From assembly GCF_000283155.1 (NCBI RefSeq), contig NW_004454177.1:25469073-25533072 (forward strand): a DNA stretch of 64,000 nt, in the 5' to 3' direction. This DNA is from Ceratotherium simum simum (lineage: Eukaryota; Chordata; Mammalia; Perissodactyla; Rhinocerotidae). Position numbers and translations under genes: made by a program. Position 1 is the stretch's first letter; each line of letters starts with the position of its first letter. Under the pieces are notes generated by a model, which was given only the letters and a program-made list of their open reading frames with translations, did not search any database and had not been told where the DNA came from. Shown in pieces: positions 10,521 through 21,829 of the stretch.

Positions 10521-12396
10521 TGGGAGCATTGTATGGAACCCTGCTTTACTCACAAATTATTTGATTAGATGCAGACCTGATACAGATATGCCAGAAACTC
10601 TCATAACCAACGTTTTAAATTTGTAAAATTTTAGTGTCTATTTCCTTCCATTCGAAAAGTAAATTTCACCTCCCAAGGGAAGGTGAAAATGGAGTAGAAG
10701 GCAAGGGCAGGTGTAAGTCTTCTGCTCCAGCAGGCATGACCAGGGAACAAATAAACAGTTTGGGGAGTTTTTCCAGCCCTGCCTGCTGTTCTGCTCTGTT
10801 AAAGAAAGGCTGTTGTTCTTTTACAAAACTGCAAAAGAATAGACACTATGACTCAAATCTCACTCTTCTCCAGCTTTTATCTTTCTTTGAGGAGAAGATG
10901 GGTCTGGCTACATGAATATTCCCCTACACAACTTACATAACCTTCCTTAAAGAGAAGCTCGGAGCTGTGTAGGGCAAAATCAAAGAAAAGGGCATAAGGT
11001 TGCCTTAACCATTTTGAGCTGAGAGCAGAAAGGAAACATTGATTTTATGTCTTAAGTATTTCCTGCACATTGGAAGGAGGAAGTGACAGCATGACATGGT
11101 ACTCAGTCAAGGGCCTAGATTCCACTAGTTTCTCAAACTAGAGTGTGCAAGTTCTTTACAGTAATTAAAGTAAAATTTGTGTTTAATTTGGAAATAATCT
11201 AGCCACATGAATATAAACACATTCTGAGCCATCAAATGACTACCTGAGTACAGGCACACAATTTCTGTGTTGAAGTTGGCTTTTGTGTTTACAATTTTAT
11301 TGGCCTCAAGTAGAAAGGAAAAGAACAGAGAAAAAAATTAATATATTAGTGAAGGCCAATGGCCTCAAGAGCAGGCTATGAACAAAAGTTTTATAGTAGC
11401 TTAAAAGAAGAACTGTGCCGGGAACATAAAGTTCTCTCCTAGTGCATAGTAGCGCAGGCTGCCAAACCTAAAAGATCCATGCTCTGGCAGTCAGAAACAT
11501 AGTCACAGAGTAAAGGGTGATTTTATTTCAGCACAATAACATCATCTGTCACATTAAATTAGTAGAGTTAATTTGAATTAAATTGGTTCTGTAAGTTTAT
11601 AGTTGTGTGAGCATAAGGAATTTGTACCCAGATTTATGTTTGTACATCTTTAAATAGCATTCTAATAAAAATAATTTGATTAAAACTAAAAGCTAGCATC
11701 ATGGGTACTAGTGTTTTTATTAGCCAGGAAACACACATCAAATTTGATCCAAGCTGACCCTAGTGGTTCCTCCAGGCCACAAAGGTTGCTGCACGAGGTT
11801 GAGCTGGAATAGAATCAAGGGCTCATGTGACTTGGCCTCTGTGTTTCTTCCTGAGACAAGCCCCTCTAGGGTGTCCTCTTCAATTTCTAGCCAGTTCTTT
11901 TTCATGTTTTAATTTTCTATTCATGAATAAGTCTCTCTTTCCTTAGTGTTTACTTAGTTGTGCGTACTTCTCAGCAGAAGGGAGAATGAGATATTTTGGA
12001 AGAGGAGGCTTTGGGGTGTCCTCTAGAAAAGGTCTTTAGGGGCAGCTAGCTTGTGGCTAGCTCAAAACAAGGTAGCCCTGGTGGAGCATGAACACGACCC
12101 CAGACAAGTTGAGACGACTTTGAAATAATCCCAGCCATTCTGTGGGCAAGACTAGTGCTCTGGTGGGAATTATGACCACTCTTACCCGACTGAGAGTTGG
12201 CAAAATCCTTCCCTTTAAGACAAATTGCTTAGAGCTTCTAGAGCTCTTATGGGGTAAGGGTTGATCAGGTGGAAAGATGGTGCGTAGTTCAAATTAAACT
12301 GGAAAAACAATATATGAATTGATGATGAAAACATAATGATTTTGAGCAAATTGCTCCTGATTGCTGATTAGTGCATTCTCTCCCTATAGTCACATT
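10521..12396. other. Unassigned intergenic sequence
   Basis: No gene and no repeat I can name. A 93-codon frame at 10634-10915 has no recognisable domain. The remainder is ordinary AT-rich DNA with no strong composition shift. Confidence 0.45.
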
Positions 12397-12401
12397 ATGA
12401 T

Positions 12402-12776
12402 TGCTGTGGTCTGAACATGTCCCCCTCAAAATTCTTATGTTGAAATCCTAACCCCTAAAGATGATGGTATTAGGGAGTAGGGCCTTTGGGAGGTGCTTAG
12501 GTCGTGAGGGTGGAGCTTTCATGAACTGGATTAGTATTTTCTTACAAAAAAGACCCCACAGAACTCCCTTGCTCCTTATACCCCGTGAGGACACCATGAG
12601 AAGGCACCAGCTGTGAACCAGAAAGAAGGCCTTTACCAAAACTCAACCAGCTGGTGTCTTGATCTTGGACTTCTCAGCCTCTAGAACTAAATTTCTAGTG
12701 AGAAATAAATTTATATGGTTTATAAGCCATCCAGTCTGTGGTATTTTGTTATAGCGGCCTGAAACGGACTAAGACA
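12402..12776 (+). mobile_element. Solo MaLR LTR (MLT1-type), plus strand, with exact 5-bp target duplication
   Basis: A 375-bp LTR beginning TG (12402) and ending CA (12776) with typical MaLR/MLT1 text: 'aattcttatgttgaaatcct', 'ggtattagggagtagggcct', 'cttgatcttggacttctcag'. An AATAAA poly(A) signal lies at 12704-12709. Direct repeats ATGAT at 12397-12401 and 12777-12781 flank it exactly. No internal retroviral-like sequence adjoins either side, so it is a solo LTR left by LTR-LTR recombination. It encodes no protein. Confidence 0.93.
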
Positions 12777-12781
12777 ATGAT

Positions 12782-14092
12782 CAAAAGCTTACTTGGTGGA
12801 CATATTTGGAGTTGGCTGGATTATGTCCAGTCTGATCAGAACATGATAGACTGACAGTCACTCCATCCCAGGGCTGCAGACCTGGCACGCAGACTTCACA
12901 GACCCTCCCTCCTGGATGTCCTTGAGTGAGCCCACCAAGCATTTGTCATCTTTGGATGCTTTTCATTCTGAACAGTCCCTTTCTGATTGATGCATTGTTT
13001 CTTTAAATATGCTAATACCCTACATCTGCTTATAACCAGGGCTTGCTGGCCTAATTCTTTGTTTTTAAGACAACCCTATATAAGTCAGCTTTGAGCCGCT
13101 GTGTGTTGATTTTATTTTTCTCTCAGAAGCTACTCATTAATTTCATCTCCAAGTTCTTGGCATCTCACTGTTGCTTCAGTATACCACTTGTTTCTTTCTT
13201 TTACTTTGTGCTTATTAAAAAGAAAAAAAACCCTACCCTTGATACATGCGTGCTATGGCATCTCCAGAATTCCCATATAGGAAGGGTGTGGGGTCTGTGA
13301 TTTCCTGGGAATGGGGGGTACGACTGCTCTGAAGCTGCTTTTGGAGGACAAGCACACTACTTCAATGTAGAAAATATATTTATTTGGTGGTAGCTTGAAA
13401 CTGTGTTTACACAGTAATCACGTTTTTATGTGGGTTAGATGTTTATTTAGAGTGATCTGGGTGATGGGCTGATGAGGATTGTGCGTATTTTTGCTTCCCT
13501 AAGCCACCCCTTGGTTGCCACTCAGTGCATGGTTTAGCTCTTCAACCTGGATCATAGACTAGCTTTACAATATTCCTGGAGATGGAGTTAATTAATTGGC
13601 TTTCTCCCAGAAACCTCAAATTACTTGCTTCACTTTTATATTTACAGATATCTATTTGCACCTGTGTGCATTTTATGCCCTAGTTTTGCAAATCTGCAAA
13701 TCACTAACTTTGTCGGCAAAGGACCACATTTTTCCTGCAGATATCCTCTTTGCCAGAGAGTAAACAAGCTTTTCTCTTCTTCGTTTGCACAATTCAATTT
13801 TAACCCCAGGCAATGCAGACAAGACTGTGCAGCCATTCAGGTCTCTCAATTAACTGATCGTACCTGCAACCAGTCCCTTGCTGCCCAGGTTCCTCTTTGA
13901 ATTCTGATAACAAGATCAAATTAGAAGGGAATGTCATGGGCAGAAATATAAGTGACTAAAGATTGAAAGTGTATGTGTACGGTGGGGGGAGGGTTGGACG
14001 CATGTATGTTCCCCTTAATTATACTCAAAAGGCAAATATAAATTACGTCATTGGTTGTTTAGCTGATCCATGGCTTTTCTTCAACTCATCAA
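12782..14092. other. Unassigned sequence between two MaLR LTRs
   Basis: This 1.3-kb interval separates the two LTRs. It does not resemble an internal gag/pol region and the LTRs are in opposite orientation, so it is probably ordinary host sequence. A 91-codon plus-strand frame (13625-13900) has no domain I can name. Confidence 0.45.
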
Positions 14093-14097
14093 CGTAG

Positions 14098-14629
14098 TGT
14101 ATGAATTCCTATTGCTCCTGTAACATATTACCACAAACTTTGTGGCTTAAAATAGCATAAATTTATTATCTAATAGTTCTGAACATCAGAAATCCAAAAT
14201 GGTTCTCATTGGGCTAAAATCAAGGTGTGAAGAGGGCTGCATTCCTTCTGAAGTCTCTAGGGGAGAATCTGTTTCCTTGACTTTTCCAGCTTCTAGAAGC
14301 TGCCCACATTCCTTGGCTCATAGCCCTCTTCCTCCAACTTCAAAGCCAGCAATGTTGGACTGAATCCTTCTAACGCTATCATCTTTGTTTCTCCTCTGCC
14401 TCCCTCCTCCATTTTAAAGACCTTTGTGATTGCATTGGGCCCTCCTGGACAATGCTGGCTTATTTCCTTAAAGTCAGCTGATCAGCAGCCTTAATTCAAT
14501 CTGCAACATTAATTCCACGTGCAATTTTAACTCCCCTTTTGCCATGTAACCTAACAAATTCACATGTCCCAGAAATTAGGACACGGACATCTTTTGGGGG
14601 TGAGGGGAGCCATTGTTCTGCCTACCACA
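14098..14629 (-). mobile_element. MaLR LTR (MLT1-type), minus strand
   Basis: On the minus strand this starts TGTGGTAGGCAGAACAATGG and ends with the MLT1-style 'aataaattt ... ttaagccacaaagtttgtgg ... acaggagcaatagg' segment. The reverse-strand poly(A) signal lies near 14159-14168. Flanks CGTAG (14093-14097) and CGCGG (14630-14634) differ by two transitions and may be a decayed 5-bp target duplication. No internal region is present. Confidence 0.82.
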
Positions 14630-14634
14630 CGCGG

Positions 14635-15220
14635 AAAGTCAAAACATTCTCTAAGTATTTCAGCATGAGTACCCCTGCTTCCACACTTTACTCTAAATGT
14701 GGATTGATGTCTCTGTATGTATGAAGACCCCATAAATGTGTGACATGTATGTGTAAATCCTCTCAGGAGGCTCCTTCCTAGCACAATAAGCACCACAGTA
14801 AGGTGCCTTCCTACCCAAAGCAGCCCTTTCCAGTGTTTGGTTGGGGAGTCACTGAAACATCTCCTTGCCCTTCTTTATTTTTCTCCTTCACAGACCTGCC
14901 ACAAACACATGGAATTTCTAGCATCAGTTACTGTATTTGGTTAGGGAATTGTGTCTTCAACTCTTTTAAAATTAACTTATGGCACTTGGTAGCACATCAG
15001 TCTATTGACATAATTAAAACCTTGACATGTATTAAAATATCAGAGACATTAGATGGTTACCTAGTAGGATGCAGGACAGGTAAACTAGATAAATGTTGAG
15101 CTGAGGGAAAATGAAGAAAAAATTTGAATCTCGGGACACCGGGAAGACAAAGGTGTGCAGGGTAGGAGGGGCTCCTGCATTAGAAGACTGCGCAGGGTTG
15201 GGAGGGCCTTGGGGAGAACT
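14635..15220. other. Unassigned intergenic sequence
   Basis: No recognised repeat or gene. Open frames at 14560-14796, 14803-15099 and 15032-15226 are short, overlap each other on both strands and show no domain. Confidence 0.45.
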
Positions 15221-15221
15221 G

Positions 15222-15310
15222 TTCATTCATAAATTCAACAAATAGTGCTTATTCTATATGGCAACTCTGCAACACATTGGAATTTCAAAAGTGAGCAAAA
15301 TATCCAATAG
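15222..15310 (-). mobile_element. LINE-2 fragment, minus strand
   Basis: 'ttcattcataaattcaacaa' followed by 'agtgcttattctatatggca' matches the antisense of the L2 3' end (TGAATGAA tail then the 'gcacctactatgtgccaggc' region). Confidence 0.65.
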
Positions 15311-15639
15311 CTTACCTCCCAGACGTTAACTTCGGGGCACTCATTGGGATACCATGAAGGTGAGTGCATTTACTTTTGCATTTTTCCTAGGTTTAAGCCC
15401 TTGTTCCTTCACTCAGCATGTGGCTTCTCCACAGTTACATAGAATTTTGAATCTTGGTTATAAGCTTGCCACATATTGTCATGGGCTGGCTTGTATAGTT
15501 CAAGTGGACACAGTCTAAGGCCATGTTAGCTCTAATCAGGAATTCATAACACCAGTGTTGTATAAGACATGAAAATTATGATTATTGTTGTTATTATTAT
15601 TTGCTGGTATTTCATTTTGAACACTTGCTCTTACTGATG

Positions 15640-15816
15640 TACAGATAATTCTTTGCTGTAGGAGGCTATGCTGTGTACTATAGGGTGTCTAGCAGCATCC
15701 CTGGTCTATATCCACTAGATGCCAAAACACTCGGTCGGTTGTGGCAATCTAAAATTTTTCCAGAAACTGCTAAATGTCCTCTGGAAGACAAAATCACTCC
15801 CAGTTGAGAACCGCTG
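15640..15816 (-). mobile_element. hAT-Charlie non-autonomous DNA element (MER5-like), minus strand
   Basis: Antisense MER5A-like text: 'aggaggctatgctgtgtact', 'gtctagcagcatccctggtc', 'ccactagatgccaaaacac', ending with the antisense of the CAGTGGTTCTCAAC terminus ('gttgagaaccgctg', 15803-15816). An ancient, immobile element. Confidence 0.85.
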
Positions 15817-15839
15817 ATGAATAGTATACAAGCAGAAAT

Positions 15840-16592
15840 AAGCATAAATCACAAGTGTCCAGCTTGGTTAATTTTTATGAAGTGAATACACTCGTGTAAC
15901 CTCCATCCAGATCAAGAAATAGAACATTACCGGCACCCAAGAAACACTCTTTTTAACCCCTTTCCATTATTTCTCAACCAAAAGATAATCATTTTTCAGA
16001 CTTCTATTACTTTAGATTAATTTTGCCTGTTTTTAGACTTTATGTAAATGTAATCATACAATATATACTCTTTGGATCTGAGAGATTCATCCCTTGTGCT
16101 GCATGTTGTAATGGTTTGTTTATTTTCATTGCTTTATACAATTCCATTGTGGTCATACCACAATGTATTTATACCTTCTACTTCTGAGAAGCATTTGAAT
16201 TGTTTCCAGTTTTTGGCTATTGTGAGTAATGCTGCTATGAACATTTGTATACATAACTTTCAGTACATTTCTGTGGTGTATATACCTCAAAGTGAAATTG
16301 CTGGGATTTGGGTATGTGTACTTTCAGCTTTAGTAGATATTGTCAAAGTTTTCCAAAGTGATACTACCAATTTTTATTCCCAACAGCAGTGTTTGAGAGT
16401 CCACTCAGTCCACCATTGCCCATGATTAATTAATTTTAGCCATTCTGGTGGGTATGCAGTCTTATTGCATTGTGGTTTTTGTTTGCATTTTAATAAGATT
16501 AAGCATGTTTTCATACGATTATTGGCCATTTACATATCTTCTTTTGTGAAAGAGTATATTCAAGTGTCTTGTCCATTTCTTGTAATTGGGTG
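15840..16592 (-). mobile_element. L1M-type 3' end, minus strand
   Basis: The left part is antisense L1 3' UTR ('ccatccagatcaagaaatag'). From about 16060 it is antisense ORF2 C-terminus ('ttccagtttttggctattgt', 'tttagccattctggtgggta'). The 117-codon plus-strand frame at 16072-16425 is an antisense shadow. Heavily mutated. Confidence 0.85.
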
Positions 16593-17985
16593 GAACATGA
16601 TACCATCATCTCCTGGGATTATCAATCTCTTTAGAATTTTTCTCTCTCTCAGCTTAAACTAATAAAGAAATAGTCTGGTTTTGTTCATCTCTCTTGCGTG
16701 AGCTTCATTAGTATGAGTCCATTCACGAGTCAGAGCTCTCCTGGTTAAATTGACAAACTGGCCAAACCAAGGATGGATCTGGGGGCCTGACAGTCCTGCC
16801 AAGGTGGGTCTTGGCTGAGATAGCATTGCAATGTTTCCTCCTCTTCCCTCTCCTCCTCCTTCTTTTAACTACAAAATCAACAGGAAGATATCCACAGCTA
16901 GAATTTTCTCATTTGATACCATAGTTTAATACATGTTGGATGTTGCCATACATGTTTTCCAGGATGTTTATTCATTGGATTGTTTTGTGTCTGAGATGAC
17001 TACTTAGTGAAGTAAGAGTTTAATGTTAGGGAGTCTCACACAAACGGACAAATGCATGGACCTTCTATTCTTTTCCTACATGCCAGCGATAAGAGCTATA
17101 TAACCAATGCTTTTCTTCCACAGGGGGTTTTGGCCACCTTTGCTGATATGACATCACATGCAAATTAGAGCCTAACTCACCTTCCTTACTCTCAGGCTTC
17201 CTCACAAAACCAGAGCCTACCCCTGGGATGCTCTGTTTCCACATTCATGCACTGCCTCCTCCTCTTGCCCTTATTACATAACTATCCAGAACCTTGTGTA
17301 CTCCTTCCATCTCACGCTGAGATGTCATCATCTCCAGCTTGGATGCACTCTGTGTTTGGATGTGCAGGCTCCAAGGAGCATTTCATCAGCCCATGCTGTA
17401 TTTAGTGCTGCCAGAGGTGGGGCCCCTGCCAGGGATGCGTACTTACGCTAATGGCCTGTGGGCTTCTGGGAAACAAAAGGGCAGGTGATGGAGGACAGCC
17501 ATCAGAAATTGGCAGGAAACAAGGCTCTTTTTGAGCAAAACCATTAAGAAGAACATGAATCAAATAGAAAGAATCTCAGAGGCTCTGGAAATATGATTGT
17601 GTCCTCATTTATATCTCTCAAGTAAAAGGGAATTGAAAGAGATGGCTGGGATCCCAAATTCCCAAGTCCTTGACCCCCACTGTCACAGGAACAGGAGGGA
17701 GAGATGCAGCAGGGACACTTAGGGCAAATGTGCTCTGTTACCCAGACTAAAACTTTAGTTCCAAGTCCTATGTTCTGACACTAGGAAGAATAAGCCAATT
17801 TTTTTTCTACATAGCAGTACTTTATGAATTTAAAATTGGTGATCATGACTCCCCTGAGTTCTAATGAAGGTTTGAAGGTTGAATTGGGAACAAGTTCTGA
17901 GGTTCTTTGGCCTATAAATGAATCAGTGATATATATGAGGTATGTAGTTAAGTTCCCAGCCTTATGTAGATGCCAAGGGGGATAC
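16593..17985. other. Unassigned intergenic sequence
   Basis: About 1.4 kb without a named repeat or gene. Notable only for a CRE-like TGACATCA (17149-17156) directly followed by an octamer ATGCAAAT (17158-17165); with no promoter context these are motif-level observations. Confidence 0.45.
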
Positions 17986-17987
17986 AG

Positions 17988-18238
17988 AATAATAATAGCC
18001 AACATCACATAGTGCTTACTTTGTGCCAAGCATTGTTTTAAAGGCATAATCCTCACAACAATCCTTTGATGCATGCACTATTACTATCCCCATTTGACAG
18101 ATGAGGAAACTGAGGCTCAGAGAGGGTAAGAAACAAGATGCAAGATTGTGTGTTAAGGGAGTCACAGAGCTAGGATTCATACCCAGGCATTCTGGCTCCC
18201 TAGCGTATGGTCTTAGCTACTAAACTAATGCTGCCTCC
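17988..18238 (-). mobile_element. MIR SINE, minus strand, nearly full length
   Basis: Antisense MIR in full order: 'tagtgcttactttgtgccaa', 'cataatcctcacaacaatcc', 'ctatccccatttgacagatg', 'aggaaactgaggctcagaga', 'gattcatacccaggcattct'. One of the best preserved MIRs in the window. Confidence 0.92.
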
Positions 18239-18586
18239 CTACAGAAGAGGTAAGAGATAAGAATTCTCCTTCAGGGATATTACACATGAGAGAATATTAA
18301 ATATACATAATGTATGTAGTCATGTCCTAAGAGAGACCATGGTCTGGGCTGAAATGGGTAAAGAAGATGACGTGTGAAGGAGCCATTCCTTGGAAATTGT
18401 GCAGAATTTCAATAGGTACAGGGGAGATGAAGGTTTATGAAGTGAGTGTTTTGGGACATTTAGCATCCCTGCACCCCTAATTGCCAGTAGAGATCATCAA
18501 GCACTGTGACAGCCAAATGCTCCACCATGCGTTTGCAAAAGCCTGCTTATTGAGAACAGCTGGGCTACATGTACAATGGCTCACAG
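18239..18586. other. Unassigned sequence
   Basis: Ordinary sequence between a MIR and a MER20-like element; no gene or repeat recognised. Confidence 0.45.
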
Positions 18587-18760
18587 CAGTGGTCTTCATG
18601 TGTAACAGAATCATATGGAGGGCTTGTTAAAACACAGATTGCTGGGTCCCCATTCCAGAGTTTCTGCTTCTGTAGGCCTGGGGTGGGGCCCAAGAATTTG
18701 TATTTCTAACAAATTCCTAGGTGATGCTGATGCTGTGGGGACCTCAATTGAGAACCATTG
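18587..18760 (+). mobile_element. hAT-Charlie element (MER20-like), plus strand
   Basis: Text follows the MER20-type consensus: CAGTGGTC start (18587), 'agggcttgttaaaacacaga', 'ttgctgggtccccattccag', 'tttctaacaaattcctaggt', ending 'gagaaccattg' (18760). The terminal CAGTGG and AGAACCATTG are imperfect inverted ends. I saw no clear 8-bp target duplication. Confidence 0.8.
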
Positions 18761-18859
18761 GCCTTGAATCAGAAGCCAGCAGCACAAGAGAGAAAGGATA
18801 AGAGTATGGGCTGAGGGTAGTAGAAGATAAAAATGAAGAAATAGAATCATTATCTAATA

Positions 18860-19100
18860 GTAACAACCAACTTTGGTGATAATTTAGTGAGTCAGTACTG
18901 TGCAAAACACTTGACATATATTATCTCTTTTAATCGTCGCCACAAATTGTAAATGCTATTACTATTATTTCTAGTTTACAGCCGAGAAAACTAAGGATTA
19001 AGTACATTAGGTACTTTTCCAGGTCATATATCTATAAATTTAAACCCACATCCAGCCAATTCTAGGGTGCAAGCACTAACCAGTACTGCTGTTCCACAGC
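18860..19100 (-). mobile_element. MIR SINE, minus strand
   Basis: Antisense MIR with more divergence than the 17988 copy: 'cagtactgtgcaaaacactt', 'tatctcttttaatcgtcgcc', 'ctagtttacagccgagaaaa', 'taaatttaaacccacatcca'. Confidence 0.82.
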
Positions 19101-19104
19101 TTTG

Positions 19105-19555
19105 AGAGGTGTTTTGATGTGATGTGTTAAGAAGTACATACTCTTTCAAAGTTTCTAATCAGTGATGTAGCAAGACGAAAGTGATAATTAGGGTAAATTA
19201 TTCCAGCAGAATTGTGCAGAGCTTAAAGTCTGAGAAGATAGCTATGGATCTGTTATAGCAATACAGGCATGATAAAAATTTCAGGAAGAGAACTTCACAT
19301 CCTATCCATTTTCAAAGTGAGTAACATGTCAAATGCCACATCAGGAGTTTCGTTAAGGCTGGATTTCTTTTGGTTTGCATATCTGACATTTAAAAACACA
19401 GATTTCGAAATCAGAAGACTTTCGTCTTGGATTTTCTGCTTATAATTTACTTGTTTATTCAAAAATATTACTAAAATCCACTAAAAGTGGCAACGATTTT
19501 TTCTTCTGAAAACTTTGATTGGCTGTCTTTTTGTTTTGAGAAGAAGACAAACAAA
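19105..19555. other. Unassigned sequence
   Basis: No gene recognised. The right part (from about 19480) may already belong to the following old L1/HAL1, but similarity is too weak to place the boundary. Confidence 0.4.
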
Positions 19556-19638
19556 ACTTAGGTTAAACTTTTCTCACTGGCTGCTTTTTAAACCTTCTTT
19601 TTGTCTTCTATGTCCAACAGTTTTATTATGATATGTCT

Positions 19639-20014
19639 TTGCTAGTGCCATCGAGTGAATTCCGACTCCTAGCAACCCTGTGTACAGGAGAGTGGAACCC
19701 TCCTGGGTCTTTTTGCGCCATCCTCTCACTTTCTGGTGCTATATCAGGCAATGCTCCACCGTTATTCATAGGGTTTTCATGGCCAATTTTTTCAGAAGTG
19801 GGTAGCCAGAGCCTTCCTCCTAGTCTGTCTTATTCTGGAAGCCCCACTGAAACCTGTCCACCATAGGTGACCCTGCTGGTATCTGAAATACTGGTGGCAT
19901 AGCTTTCAGCATCACAGCAACATGCAGCCACCACAGTATGACAACCAATGGAAACAAACCTGGGCCATGGCTGTGAGAGCACTGAATCTTGACCACTAGA
20001 CCACCAGGGATGGC
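19639..20014 (-). mobile_element. tRNA-Glu-headed SINE with RTE-like tail, minus strand, perfect 12-bp target duplication
   Basis: The reverse complement starts with a tRNA-Glu-like head ('ccctggtggtctagtggtca', then 'cagtgctctcac' and a degenerate B box) and ends in 'ggagtcggaattcactcgat', which resembles the 3' tail shared by RTE/BovB-type LINEs and their SINEs. Perfect direct repeats TATGATATGTCT lie at 19627-19638 and 20015-20026. The architecture (tRNA-Glu head plus RTE tail) parallels ruminant Bov-tA and afrotherian AfroSINEs. I do not know this family's formal name. The 77-codon frame at 19633-19866 is a shadow. Confidence 0.82.
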
Positions 20015-20710
20015 TATGATATGTCTAAGTGTAGATTTATTTTTATCCTGCTTGTGTCTGAGTTGGTGTCTTTCTGGAAAATTCTCCGTTATTGTTTGTT
20101 CAAATCTTGTTTCTTCTTCCTCATTCTCACTATTATTTCTATTATTTCTATTATTTGGAATTCTGATTAGAGTACGTTGGGCTTTCTCATTCTGTTCTCA
20201 TTTTATTAATCTCTCTCGTATTTTCAATATGTCTCTTTCAGAAACATTCTGGATAATTTCTTTGAACCTATCTTTCTTTTACTAAGTGTCTCTTCACCTA
20301 TTTCTAATCTGCTGTTTCACTCATTCATTGTTTAATTTCATTTACTTTATTGCCATTTTAATTTTCAAATTATTTTTCTTCAGATCTGTTTTTTATAGTC
20401 TCTTGTTTCTTGCTTATATTTTCAGACCTTGCTCCTTGCAGCATATCATTCTTATTTTATATCCAGCATCTGATAATTCCAATATCTGGAGTTTTGTCTG
20501 TCTGATTCAGCAATGTTATTTCTTCTGACTCTTACTCGTGGTTCTTTGTTTACCTGTGTATTTGTAATTTTTGACTTTTAGCTCACATCCCTTGGATCAC
20601 TATCTGAGAGAATCCTTTCAGGTCATGCTAAAATTGAATTCCTTCAAAGAGGATTTTATTTTGCCTCTTCTTATCACCTGGGGGCAGGCACTAAAATCCA
20701 GGACCATTTT

Positions 20711-20997
20711 TTTTGTGTGTGTGTTTTGTTTTTTGTTTTGTTTTCTTTTGTTTTCAGGAAAATTGGCCCTGAGCTAACATCTGTTGCCAATCTTCCTCTT
20801 TTTCTTTTTTCTCCCCAAAGCCCCAGTACATAGTTGTATATCATAGTTGTAGAGTTGCAGCTCTTCTACGTGGGACGCTGCCTCAGCATGGCCTGTCAAG
20901 CGGTGAGTAAGTCCGCGCCCAGGATCCAAACTGGCGAACCCCGGACCGCCGAAGCAGAATGCGAGAACTTAACCACTACGCCACCAGGCCGGCCCCC
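20711..20997 (-). mobile_element. ERE-type SINE (long subtype), minus strand, perfect target duplication
   Basis: The left T-rich tail (20711-20757, with TTTTG-type units) leads to 'ccctgagctaacatctgttg' and the long-subtype insert 'ccccagtacatagttgtata'. The tRNA-like head ends with 'cactacgccaccaggccggc' at the right. Direct repeats CCAGGACCATTTT at 20698-20710 and 20998-21010 flank it; the first two C's may belong to the SINE head. Confidence 0.92.
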
Positions 20998-21587
20998 CCA
21001 GGACCATTTTATATCAAAATTTCTATTTGAATTTTTTTGGACCACCCTGAAAGTTTTAACTTGGGCCAAAAACCTGTGTGAGGGCTGGCTTATAGTTCCA
21101 AACTCTTAAGAGATTCTTTTCCCTCTACACTCAGTGCCAAAGTGAAAAGAAATGCTTCCTGCTGTCTACTTCTAAGAGCAAATTTTATTCCCAATGAGAT
21201 CTCAGCTTTATATGGGGGCCTACAATCAGATTTTCTACTTTGAGGGTGCCCTAGTGTTTGTCTACTTTCTTCTGTGCCTTTAAAACATATTTTCAAGTTC
21301 ACCAAGGTTCAACAGATTCTCTCAGGGTCAAAGCCGAATTCTGTACTTGCTTGCCTTCCACCTCCCCATATCACTTTGTTTTTAGCTTTGGCATATTATA
21401 TACTTTCTTGCCAGCTTAGCGAGGCACTTAAAATATTTAAAGACACACACATATGTAATATTTTAGCTATTTTCATCAGAAAAGTTGTTCAGGATATCTA
21501 ATTATCTAGTCTGATGTATTGCAGAAAATACAAACCCCAAGTTAAACTGAAAATGTGTTGCAAATTGTATTAAAAAGGGAAGAAGAA

Positions 21588-21792
21588 GGGGCCAGCCTGG
21601 TGGTATAGTGGTTAAGTTTGTACACTCCGCTTCGGTGGCCCAGGGTTCGTGGGTTTGGATCCTGGGCACGGAACAACACCGCTCATCAAGCCATGCTGTG
21701 GTGGCGTCCCACATACAAAAAGTAGAAGATAATTGGCACAAATGTTAGCTTAGAGACAATCTTCCTCACCAAAAAAAAAAAAGAAAGAAAAG
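21588..21792 (+). mobile_element. ERE-type SINE, plus strand
   Basis: Starts ggggccagcctggtggtata, with A-box-like 'tggtatagtgg' and B-box-like 'gggtttggatcc', then 'catcaagccatgctgtggtg', 'tagcttagagacaatcttcc' and an A-rich tail from about 21769. Purine-rich flanks (aaaagggaagaa on the left, aaaaggaggaaa on the right) are consistent with a target duplication blurred by the tail. Confidence 0.92.
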
Positions 21793-21829
21793 GAGGAAAA
21801 GCAGTCATTTTCATTGGAAGATATCATTA

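Larger units (their letters stand above)
19556..21430 (-). mobile_element. Old L1/HAL1-like element, minus strand, with two nested SINEs
   Basis: Antisense ORF1-type text lies on both sides of a SINE at 19639-20014 ('ttttattatgatatgtctaa', 'ctgttctcattttattaatc'). 20300-20560 and 20560-21430 read as 5' ORF1/5' UTR antisense ('cagcatctgataattccaat'). The absence of ORF2 here fits a HAL1 (ORF1-only) element or a 5' L1 fragment; I cannot decide. An ERE is inserted at 20711-20997. Confidence 0.7.

Noticed and set aside
12782..14092. Provirus internal region between two LTRs
   Set aside because: The LTRs are in opposite orientation and the interval shows no gag/pol-like reading frame or primer-binding site.
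16072..16425. 117-codon plus-strand frame with hydrophobic stretches
   Set aside because: Antisense shadow of an L1 3' end.
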